Shown here: piece by piece, positions 26,283 through 33,755 of the stretch
How the letters are laid out: the number at the start of each line of letters is the position of its first letter
Position numbering within the stretch: position 1 is the stretch's first letter
NCBI GenBank assembly: GCA_020638555.1
Contig: JACKII010000002.1
Coordinates: 496,001-560,000, forward strand
Direction of reading: 5' to 3'
Length of the DNA stretch: 64,000 bases
Origin: Alphaproteobacteria bacterium
Lineage (GTDB): Bacteria; Pseudomonadota; Alphaproteobacteria; Bin95
Translations under genes and position numbers: made by a program
The notes under the pieces: generated by a model
What the model saw: only the letters and a program-made list of their open reading frames with translations
What the model was told of the DNA's origin: nothing
The model's database searches: none

Positions 26283-26400
26283 GTTCCCCGGGCGAGGCGG
26301 AGCCGAGACCCGGGGCCGGTGTCCTCCTTCGAACACCGTTCCAGCCGGTGTTCGCCTGCCGCAACCGATCCCGGACGCCCGCTCCGCAGGCTCCGGGACA
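26283..26400. repeat. Palindromic intergenic repeat
   Basis: Between the LLM and second SMP-30 genes, which are in tandem. 26284-26319 is the exact reverse complement of 18371-18406. The centre pairs cgaacaccg (26330-26338) with cggtgttcg (26346-26354), and the right arm (about 26362-26402) matches 18291-18329 inverted with few changes. Because it lies between two genes on the same strand, it may influence transcript stability there. Confidence 0.85.
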
Positions 26401-26508
26401 CGGCGGTTGTCCGCCTCCGGTCGCCCGCCCATGACCATCTAGGCGCCCCAACGCTCCGTCTGGTAGGCTGACTTTCCAACGATCCAGAATCCCCAGGGAG
26501 CCCCCCCC

Positions 26509-27483
26509 ATGCCCGTCGATCACCCCGCCTCCGCCGGCTGGCGCGACTTCCCCCGCTATCCCGACCCGGCGGTCGAGGTGCTGGACGAGCGTTTCGCCCC
26601 GATGCGCATTTTCTCCGCCGCGGTGGAGCGGCTTTACACCGGCTGCCGCTGGGCGGAGGGGCCCGTTTGGTTCGGCGACGGCCGCTACCTGCTCTGGAGC
26701 GACATCCCGAACCAGCGCATCCTGAAATGGGAGGAGGAGACCGGCCGGACCAGCGTCTACCGCAAGCCCTCCAACTGGGCGAACGGCAACACCCGCGATC
26801 GGCAGGGCCGGCTCGTCACCTGCGAGCACGGCCGGCGCGTGACGCGCACCGAATACGACGGCTCCATCACCGTTCTGGCCGACCGGTTCGAGGGCAAGCG
26901 CCTGAACTCGCCGAACGACGTGGTGGTGAAATCGGACGGCTCGATCTGGTTCACCGACCCCTATTTCGGCATCATGGGCCGCTATGAGGGCGAGAAGGCG
27001 GAAAGCGAGCTGACCTGGGCGGTCTACCGGCTGGAGCCCGACAGCGGCGCCATGACCGTGATCGCCGACGATATCGACGGCCCGAACGGCCTCTGCTTCT
27101 CGCCGGACGAGAGCGTTCTCTACGTGGTCGCCAGCCGCTCCATGCCGACGCGGACCATCCTGGCCTACGACATGGCGAGCGACGGCCGGAGCGTGCAAAA
27201 GGCGACCCGTCGCGTCCATATCGACGCCGGCCCCGGCGGCACGCCGGACGGCATGCGCTGCGATACGGAGGGCAATCTCTGGTGCGGCTGGGGCATGGGC
27301 TCGGCGGAATTGGACGGGGTGCGGGTGTTCGCGCCGGACGGCACCGCCATCGGCCATATCCACCTGCCGGAGCGCTGCGCCAATGTCTGTTTCGGCGGCG
27401 CCGAGCGCAACCGCCTGTTCATGGCGGCCAGCCAGTCCGTCTACGCCCTTTATGTGAATGCGCAGGGCGTCAAGGGCGGCTAG
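26509..27483 (+). CDS. SMP-30/gluconolactonase family protein (second copy)
   Basis: The 324-residue propeller has the family's key segments: YTGCRWAEGPVWFGDGRYLLWSDI with the metal-ligand Glu, RQGRLVTCEHGRRVTRTE, LNSPNDVVVKSDGSIWFTDP and DGPNGLCFSPDESVLYVV (quoted in part). It probably hydrolyses a lactone using a metal ion. It is clearly divergent from the copy at 23261 and aligns better with the gluconolactonase-type members whose N-terminus begins with a short DFPRYPDPAVEVLD segment. It precedes the transketolase-like gene by 93 bp. Confidence 0.9.
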   Translation: MPVDHPASAGWRDFPRYPDPAVEVLDERFAPMRIFSAAVERLYTGCRWAEGPVWFGDGRYLLWSDIPNQRILKWEEETGRTSVYRKPSNWANGNTRDRQGRLVTCEHGRRVTRTEYDGSITVLADRFEGKRLNSPNDVVVKSDGSIWFTDPYFGIMGRYEGEKAESELTWAVYRLEPDSGAMTVIADDIDGPNGLCFSPDESVLYVVASRSMPTRTILAYDMASDGRSVQKATRRVHIDAGPGGTPDGMRCDTEGNLWCGWGMGSAELDGVRVFAPDGTAIGHIHLPERCANVCFGGAERNRLFMAASQSVYALYVNAQGVKGG

Positions 27484-27576
27484 GTTGGCGCGGCGACACG
27501 CGCAGGCCCCCGTTGCGGGAGTCTGTTCGGGTCAGCCGCTCCGAATGCGAAGCGCCCGAACGCGGAGAGACGACCG

Positions 27577-29913
27577 ATGCCGGACACCACCACGCCCCTG
27601 CCGAACCGCGGCTCCAACCAGGCCGACATTGCCCTGCTGGAGCAGTTGGAGCGCAAGGTCCTGTGGCTCTCGTCCTGGACGATCCACAACGCCAACCATG
27701 TGCGCGAAAGCCGGGACGGGCTGAAGGTCGGCGGGCATCAGGCGTCGTCGGCCAGCGTCTCGACCATGCTGACGGCGCTCTATTTCTCCGAACTGAACCC
27801 GGAGGACCGGGTGGCGGTGAAGCCGCACGCCTCGCCCGCCTATCACGCCATCCAGTACCTGATGGGCCGCCAGAGCCAGGAGCAGTTGCAGCGCTTCCGG
27901 GCGCTGGGGGGCGCGCAGTCCTACCCGTCGCGCACCAAGGACCGGGACGATGTCGACGTCTCCACCGGCTCGGTCGGTCTGGGCGCGGCCTTCACCAGCT
28001 TTGCCGCCCTGGTGCAGGACTATGTGCAGATGAAATGGCGCCCGGGCGAGCAGCCGGGGCGCATGATCTCCATCGTCGGCGATGCCGAACTGGACGAGGG
28101 CAATGTGTTCGAGGCCCTGCTGGAGGGCTGGAAGCACGACATCCGCAATGTCTGGTGGCTGATCGACTATAACCGGCAGTCGCTGGATGCGGTGGTGTCC
28201 GACAGGTTGTTCGGGCGCATCGACGGCCTGTTCCACGCCATGGGCTGGGACGTCATCACGCTCAAATACGGCCGCAAGCTCCAGGCCGCCTTCGCCGAGC
28301 CGGGCGGGGAGGCGCTGCGCGACTGGATCGACGATTGCCCGAACTCGCTCTATTCCGCCCTGGTCTACAAGGGCGGCGCGGCCTGGCGGGCGCAGGTGCT
28401 GCGCGATATCGGCGCCGTGCCGGGCATTCCCGACCTGCTGGCGAAGTACGACGACCCGGCGCTGGCCGACCTGATGACCAATCTGGCCGGCCAGGACATG
28501 GCGGCCATGGTCGAGGCGTTCCGGACCGTCGACTGGGACCGGCCCACCTGCTTCATCGCCTACACGATCAAGGGCAACAACCTGCCGTTTGCCGGCCACA
28601 AGGACAACCACGCCGGCATCATGAACACCGCGCAGATGGAGGCCTTCCGCAGCCAGATGCACGTGGCGGAAGGGCAGGAGTGGGAGAAGTTCGCCGGCAT
28701 GGAGGACGACCGCCCGGCGCTCGAATCCTTCATCCGGGCCGCGCCTTTCCTGCGCGACCGGGGTGCGGCCCGGCGCCACGACGCGGCCAAGATCGAGTTG
28801 CCGGCGGCCCTGCCGGCGCCGAAGGCCGAGCGGATGTCGACCCAGGAGGGCTTCGGCCGCATTCTCTCGGACATCGCGCGCGTCGGCGGCCCGCTCGCCG
28901 ACCGCATCGTCACCACCTCGCCGGACGTGACCGTCTCCACCAATCTGGGCGGCTGGGTGAACGCGCGGGGCATTTTCGCGCGCGAACCGCGCATCGACGT
29001 GTTTCGCGAGGAGCAGGTGGTCAGCGCCCAGCGCTGGTCCATGGACCCGAAGGGCCAGCACATCGAACTGGGCATTGCCGAGAACAACCTGTTCCTGATG
29101 CTGGCCGCCCTCGGCCTGTCCGGGCCGCTGTTCGGCGAGCGGTTGCTGCCCGTCGGCACGCTCTACGACCCGTTCATTATGCGCGGCCTGGATGCGATGA
29201 ATTACGCGCTCTACATGGATGCGCGCTTCATGGTGGTGGCGACGCCGTCCGGCCTGACGCTGGCGCCGGAGGGCGGGGCGCACCAGTCGATCGAGACGCC
29301 CCTGATCGGCATGGGCCTGCCGAATCTCGCCTATTTCGAGCCGGCCTATGTGGACGAACTGGCGGCCATCATGCACTGGGGCTTCGACCACATGCAGGCG
29401 GACGACGACGGCGGCAGCGTCTATCTGCGCCTGTCGACCCGCAGCCTGGCCCAGCCGGACCGGCCGCTGGACGCGGCGGCGGTGGTGCAGGGCGGCTATT
29501 GGCTGCGCCGGCCCGCCGGCGATTGCGACCTGGCCCTGGTCGCCATGGGCGCGGTGCTGCCGGAGGCGCTGGAAGCCCTCGACCAGCTGGCGGAGGATGC
29601 GCCGGGCGCGGGCCTGCTGGTGGTGACCTCGCCCAGCCGCCTGCACCGCGACTGGCGCCGGCGCGGCCGCGATTCGTGGATTGCCCGCCTGCTCGGCGAC
29701 CTGGATGAGGGGGCGGCGCTGGTCAGCCTCTGCGACGGCCATCCCGCCACGCTCTCCTGGCTCGGCAGCGTGCGGCAGCAGCCGTTGAAAGCGCTGGGGG
29801 TGGAGGCGTTCGGCCAGTCCGGCGACATCCCGGACCTCTACCGCACGCACGGTCTGGACGCCGAAGCCATCCTGGATGCGGTGGCGGCGGTGCTGACGGA
29901 CCGGCTGCGATGA
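27577..29913 (+). CDS. Transketolase-like / AceE-type thiamine-diphosphate enzyme
   Basis: The 778-residue protein has the two-domain transketolase and homodimeric pyruvate dehydrogenase E1 layout. The N-terminal part shows GGHQASSASVSTMLTALYF, STGSVGLGAAFTSFAAL and the ThDP motif GDAELDEGN ... LIDYNRQSLD (about 168-205). The second domain has the E1-type FREEQVVSAQRW and ENNLFLMLAALGLSG segments. It is about 110 residues shorter than typical AceE, and no E2 or E3 gene is adjacent, so pyruvate dehydrogenase activity is not assured. Actinobacteria and some alphaproteobacteria have such single-gene homologues without clear assignment. An alternative is a true transketolase with unusual specificity. 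Confidence 0.82.
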   Translation: MPDTTTPLPNRGSNQADIALLEQLERKVLWLSSWTIHNANHVRESRDGLKVGGHQASSASVSTMLTALYFSELNPEDRVAVKPHASPAYHAIQYLMGRQSQEQLQRFRALGGAQSYPSRTKDRDDVDVSTGSVGLGAAFTSFAALVQDYVQMKWRPGEQPGRMISIVGDAELDEGNVFEALLEGWKHDIRNVWWLIDYNRQSLDAVVSDRLFGRIDGLFHAMGWDVITLKYGRKLQAAFAEPGGEALRDWIDDCPNSLYSALVYKGGAAWRAQVLRDIGAVPGIPDLLAKYDDPALADLMTNLAGQDMAAMVEAFRTVDWDRPTCFIAYTIKGNNLPFAGHKDNHAGIMNTAQMEAFRSQMHVAEGQEWEKFAGMEDDRPALESFIRAAPFLRDRGAARRHDAAKIELPAALPAPKAERMSTQEGFGRILSDIARVGGPLADRIVTTSPDVTVSTNLGGWVNARGIFAREPRIDVFREEQVVSAQRWSMDPKGQHIELGIAENNLFLMLAALGLSGPLFGERLLPVGTLYDPFIMRGLDAMNYALYMDARFMVVATPSGLTLAPEGGAHQSIETPLIGMGLPNLAYFEPAYVDELAAIMHWGFDHMQADDDGGSVYLRLSTRSLAQPDRPLDAAAVVQGGYWLRRPAGDCDLALVAMGAVLPEALEALDQLAEDAPGAGLLVVTSPSRLHRDWRRRGRDSWIARLLGDLDEGAALVSLCDGHPATLSWLGSVRQQPLKALGVEAFGQSGDIPDLYRTHGLDAEAILDAVAAVLTDRLR

Positions 29914-29977
29914 TGCGGCCTACGCCTTCTTCCTTGCGCTGGGCCGCCGCCTGCGGTATTTGGCCCGCTTCCCCAAT

Positions 29978-30062
<85 letters not shown>

Positions 30063-30111
30063 GTTCCGTCGGCACACGCCATCATCTCCAGAGGTCTTTA
30101 AAGAGCAGCCC

Positions 30112-31476
30112 ATGCAGGTTACCGAGACGCTAAACGAAGGTCTGAAGCGCGAGTTTGATTGCGTGATCGCCGCCGCGGAAATCAGCGAAAAGGTCGACGC
30201 CAAGCTTCAGGAAATCGCACCGACCATGCGGCTGCCGGGCTTCCGTCCGGGCAAGGTGCCGATGAAGGTGCTGCGCCAGCGCTTCGGCAAATCGGTCAGC
30301 GGTGAAGTGATCGACGAGGTGGTGCGGACCGGCATTCAGTCCACCATGGACGACCGCAATCTGCGCCCAGCCGAAGAACCGAAAATCGAGAACGTCGAAT
30401 ACGCCGACGGCGCCGATTTCAAATTCCGGTTGAAGGCCGAAGTCCTGCCCGAGATTGCGGCGATGGACTTCGCCACGCTCGAACTGGAAAAGCTGGAGCC
30501 GGAAATTCCCGACAGCGAGGTCGACGAGGCGTTGCAGCGCATGGCCGAAAGCCGTCGCGACCGGATCGACGTGACCGAAGCCCGGCCGGCGGCCGATGGC
30601 GACGTGGTGGTGATCGACTTCGTCGGCTCCGTCGATGGCGAGGAATTTCCCGGCGGTGCCGCCGACGGCTATGAACTGGCGCTCGGCAGCGGCCAGTTCA
30701 TCCCCGGCTTCGAGGAACAGCTGGTCGGCCTGAATGTCGGCGACGAAAAGACCGTCACCGTGACCTTCCCGGAGGATTACGGCGCGGAGCATCTGGCCGG
30801 CAAGGAAGCGTCCTTCGCGGTGACCCTGAAAGGGCTGAAGGAGCTGGGTCCGGCCGAGGTGAACGAGGCCCTGGCCGAGAAATTCGGTGCGGAGAGCCTG
30901 GACGACCTGCGCCGGCAGATGCGCGAGACCATGGAGCGCGAATACGCCGAGGTCGGCCGCAACAAGCTGAAGCGGGAATTGTTCGACCTGCTGGACAAGG
31001 CGCACGTCTTCCCGCTGCCGGAAACGCTGGTGGATCTGGAATTCGACGGCATCTGGCGCGAGGTCGAGCAACAGCTTCAGGGCGACGAGGCCGAGGACGT
31101 GCGCGACGGCAAGAGCGACGACGAGTTGCGCGCCGAATACCGCACGGTCGCCGAGCGCCGCGTCCGTCTTGGCCTGCTGCTGTCCGAGGTCGGGCGGCAA
31201 AACAATATCGCGGTCAGCCCCCAGGATCTGCAAACCGCCGTGGCCCGCCAGGCGGCGCAGTATCCCGGCCAGGAAGAGATGGTGCAGAAATTCTACATGG
31301 AGAACCCGCAAATGCTGGGTCAGCTCCAGGCGCCGATCTTGGAAGACAAGGTGGTCGACTACATCTTAGAGTTGGCCAAGGTCGAGGTGCGGAAGCTGCC
31401 GCCGTCCGAACTGTTGGAAGCGGTGCAAGAGGCCGAGAAGGCCGACGATGCCGCCGCAGCAGAGGCGGCGGGCTGA
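30112..31476 (+). CDS. tig: Trigger factor
   Basis: The 454-residue ribosome-bound chaperone folds nascent chains and has peptidyl-prolyl isomerase activity. The ribosome-docking signature GFRPGKVP is at 43-50. An FKBP-type domain lies at about 155-250 (DGDVVVIDFVGSVDGEEFPGG ... FIPGFEEQLVGLNVGDE, quoted in pieces), and the helical C-terminal arms follow. The charged Ala/Asp/Glu tail ends the protein. It heads the tig-clpP-clpX-lon proteostasis cluster, with clpP 45 bp downstream. Confidence 0.97.
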   Translation: MQVTETLNEGLKREFDCVIAAAEISEKVDAKLQEIAPTMRLPGFRPGKVPMKVLRQRFGKSVSGEVIDEVVRTGIQSTMDDRNLRPAEEPKIENVEYADGADFKFRLKAEVLPEIAAMDFATLELEKLEPEIPDSEVDEALQRMAESRRDRIDVTEARPAADGDVVVIDFVGSVDGEEFPGGAADGYELALGSGQFIPGFEEQLVGLNVGDEKTVTVTFPEDYGAEHLAGKEASFAVTLKGLKELGPAEVNEALAEKFGAESLDDLRRQMRETMEREYAEVGRNKLKRELFDLLDKAHVFPLPETLVDLEFDGIWREVEQQLQGDEAEDVRDGKSDDELRAEYRTVAERRVRLGLLLSEVGRQNNIAVSPQDLQTAVARQAAQYPGQEEMVQKFYMENPQMLGQLQAPILEDKVVDYILELAKVEVRKLPPSELLEAVQEAEKADDAAAAEAAG

Positions 31477-31521
31477 TCGCGAACCCTCGGCATCCGCAGA
31501 TAGCGAAGGACTGGCGTTGCC

Positions 31522-32151
31522 ATGCATGACGCGCGCGATACCACTATGAACATGCTCGTGCCGATGGTGGTGGAGACCACCAATCGCGGCGAGCGGGCGT
31601 ATGACATCTACTCCCGCCTGCTGCGCGAGCGCATCATCTTCCTGACCGGCCCGGTGCATGACGGCGTTGCCAGCCTGGTCTGCGCCCAGTTGCTGTTCCT
31701 GGAAGCGGAAAATCCGAAGAAGGACATCTTCTTCTACATCAACTCGCCGGGCGGCGTGGTCTCCTCCGGCATGGCGATCTACGACACCATGCAGTATATC
31801 CGCTGCGACGTGTCGACGGTCTGCATCGGCCAGGCGGCCAGCATGGGCTCGCTGCTGCTGGCGGCGGGCGCGGCCGGTAAGCGCTACTGCCTGCCGAACG
31901 CCCGCGTCATGGTGCATCAGCCCTCCGGCGGCTTCCAGGGGCAGGCGTCGGATATCGAGATCCATGCGCGTGAGATCCTGGCCCTGCGCCAGCGCCTGAA
32001 CGAGATCTATGTCCACCACACCGGGCAGGATCTCAAAACCATTGAAGATGCGCTGGAACGCGACCGTTTCATGACGGCGGAAGAAGCCAAGGCGTTCGGG
32101 ATCGTCGACGAGGTGGTCGCCCAGCGGCCGGCGGCGGTGGAGACCGAATAG
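31522..32151 (+). CDS. clpP: ATP-dependent Clp protease proteolytic subunit
   Basis: The 209-residue serine peptidase forms the barrel that degrades proteins fed by ClpX or ClpA. The catalytic triad is Ser107 in GQAASMGS, His132 in VMVHQPSGG and Asp181 after ALER; their spacing equals that of E. coli ClpP. A short N-terminal propeptide-like stretch (MHDARDTTMNMLVP) precedes the conserved VVETTNRGERAYDIYSRLL. It is followed by clpX after 173 bp. Confidence 0.98.
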   Translation: MHDARDTTMNMLVPMVVETTNRGERAYDIYSRLLRERIIFLTGPVHDGVASLVCAQLLFLEAENPKKDIFFYINSPGGVVSSGMAIYDTMQYIRCDVSTVCIGQAASMGSLLLAAGAAGKRYCLPNARVMVHQPSGGFQGQASDIEIHAREILALRQRLNEIYVHHTGQDLKTIEDALERDRFMTAEEAKAFGIVDEVVAQRPAAVETE

Positions 32152-32324
32152 GCGCACTCGCTGTTTGAGTGCATTCTGATTTCGGCAAGATTTTTGCGCC
32201 AGCATAGTGGGCACGGCCGATCGCCGTGCCCATCATTGTGAGATGGGTTCGCAATCGGCCATTGTCGGCGCGGGCGAACCCTGGCAACATGCCCGGTGGC
32301 GTACGCGGACCAAGTGGAAAACAG

Positions 32325-33599
32325 ATGAGCAAATCTGGCAACGGCGGCGATTCGAAAAACACCCTCTACTGCTCCTTCTGCGGGAAGAGCCAGCACGAAG
32401 TGCGCAAGCTGATCGCGGGGCCGACCGTCTTCATTTGCGATGAATGTGTCGAGCTCTGCATGGATATCATCCGCGAGGAGCACAAGAGCACCCTGGTCAA
32501 ATCGCGCGACGGCGTGCCGACGCCGCAGGAAATCTGCAAGGTTTTGGACGATTACGTCATCGGTCAGGCCCATGCCAAGCGCGTGCTCTCCGTCGCCGTC
32601 CACAACCATTACAAGCGCCTCTCGCACGCCGGCAAGGCGAACGAGATCGAGATCGCCAAGTCCAACATCATGCTGATGGGCCCGACCGGCTGCGGCAAAA
32701 CCCTGTTGGCGCAGACGCTGGCGCGGATTCTCGACGTGCCCTTCACCATGGCCGACGCGACCACGCTGACCGAGGCCGGCTATGTGGGCGAGGACGTGGA
32801 AAACATCATTCTGCGTCTGTTGCAGGCCGCCGACTACAATGTGGAGCGGGCGCAGCGCGGCATCGTCTATATCGACGAGGTCGACAAGATCAGCCGCAAG
32901 TCCGACAACCCCTCCATCACCCGGGATGTCTCGGGCGAGGGGGTGCAGCAGGCGCTGCTGAAGATCATGGAGGGCACGGTCGCCAGCGTGCCGCCCCAGG
33001 GCGGGCGCAAGCACCCGCAGCAGGAATTCCTGCAGGTGGACACCACCAACATCCTGTTCATCTGCGGCGGCGCCTTTGCCGGGCTGGACAAGATCATCTC
33101 GCAGCGCGGCCAGGGCATGGCCATCGGCTTCGGTGCCGACGTGCGCTCGCCGGACGACCGCAAGACCGGCGAGATCCTGCGCGAGGTGGAGCCGGAAGAC
33201 CTGCTGAAATTCGGCCTGATTCCCGAATTCGTCGGCCGCGTCCCCGTGCTGGCGACGCTGGAGGATCTGGACGAGCCGGCGCTGGTCGAAATCCTCACCC
33301 AGCCGAAGAATGCGTTGCTGAAGCAGTATCAGCGCCTGTTCGACATGGAGGGCGTCGAGCTGAAATTCACCGACGACGCGCTCAGCGCCGTCGCCAAGCG
33401 GGCGATCGAGCGCAAGACCGGCGCGCGCGGGCTGCGCTCCATCCTGGAGGGTATCCTGCTGGACCCGATGTACGACCTGCCGACCATGGACGGCGTGTCG
33501 GAAGTCGTGGTCAACCGCGAGGTGGTCGAAGGCCGCGCCGCGCCCCTGTCGATTTACGCGGAAAAGAAGGCCGGCGCCGGCCCCGATCTGGCATCCTGA
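32325..33599 (+). CDS. clpX: ATP-dependent Clp protease ATP-binding subunit ClpX
   Basis: The start at 32325 (MSKSGNGGDSKN) gives 424 residues, the usual size; a frame opening at 32226 would add an unrelated stretch. The N-terminal zinc-binding domain has CSFCGKSQ and CDECVELC (about 16-43). The AAA+ core has Walker A GPTGCGKT, Walker B VYIDEVDKI, and sensor 2 GARGLRS; the ClpP-contacting loop (IGF) appears as MAIGFGADV. It unfolds tagged substrates for ClpP, encoded just upstream. Confidence 0.98.
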   Translation: MSKSGNGGDSKNTLYCSFCGKSQHEVRKLIAGPTVFICDECVELCMDIIREEHKSTLVKSRDGVPTPQEICKVLDDYVIGQAHAKRVLSVAVHNHYKRLSHAGKANEIEIAKSNIMLMGPTGCGKTLLAQTLARILDVPFTMADATTLTEAGYVGEDVENIILRLLQAADYNVERAQRGIVYIDEVDKISRKSDNPSITRDVSGEGVQQALLKIMEGTVASVPPQGGRKHPQQEFLQVDTTNILFICGGAFAGLDKIISQRGQGMAIGFGADVRSPDDRKTGEILREVEPEDLLKFGLIPEFVGRVPVLATLEDLDEPALVEILTQPKNALLKQYQRLFDMEGVELKFTDDALSAVAKRAIERKTGARGLRSILEGILLDPMYDLPTMDGVSEVVVNREVVEGRAAPLSIYAEKKAGAGPDLAS

Positions 33600-33696
33600 T
33601 CTCGGGTCGGTGACGGTATTCCGCGATCCCGTGCGGCGACGCGGACCTTCGCCGGGTTTGGAAGGGGCGCTTGTATAGGCCCCTGTCCGATCTTAT

Positions 33697-33725
33697 TTGA
33701 CCGTTAACGTGGCCGCACATGTGAT
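33697..33725 (+). promoter_or_regulatory. Candidate sigma70-type promoter for lon
   Basis: TTGACC (33697-33702) and TGTGAT (33720-33725) are separated by 17 bp and lie 30 bp before the lon ATG. Heat-shock (sigma32) control is usual for lon but I see no convincing sigma32 match. The -10 is only a 4/6 match, so this is tentative. Confidence 0.45.
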
Positions 33726-33755
33726 GTTGTTGTGGCCCATCATTAGAGGTGTTCG

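Noticed and set aside
17110..26400. CRISPR array
   Set aside because: The repeats are few, about 4 kb apart, palindromic and without regular spacers or cas genes.
32153..32172. Terminator between clpP and clpX
   Set aside because: A 6-bp gcactc/gagtgc hairpin is present just after the clpP stop, but no T-run follows and clpP-clpX are normally co-expressed, so I do not call it.
33663..33684. Terminator after clpX
   Set aside because: The aggggc/gcccct stem of 6 bp has no T-tail and lies just before the candidate lon promoter; evidence is too weak.
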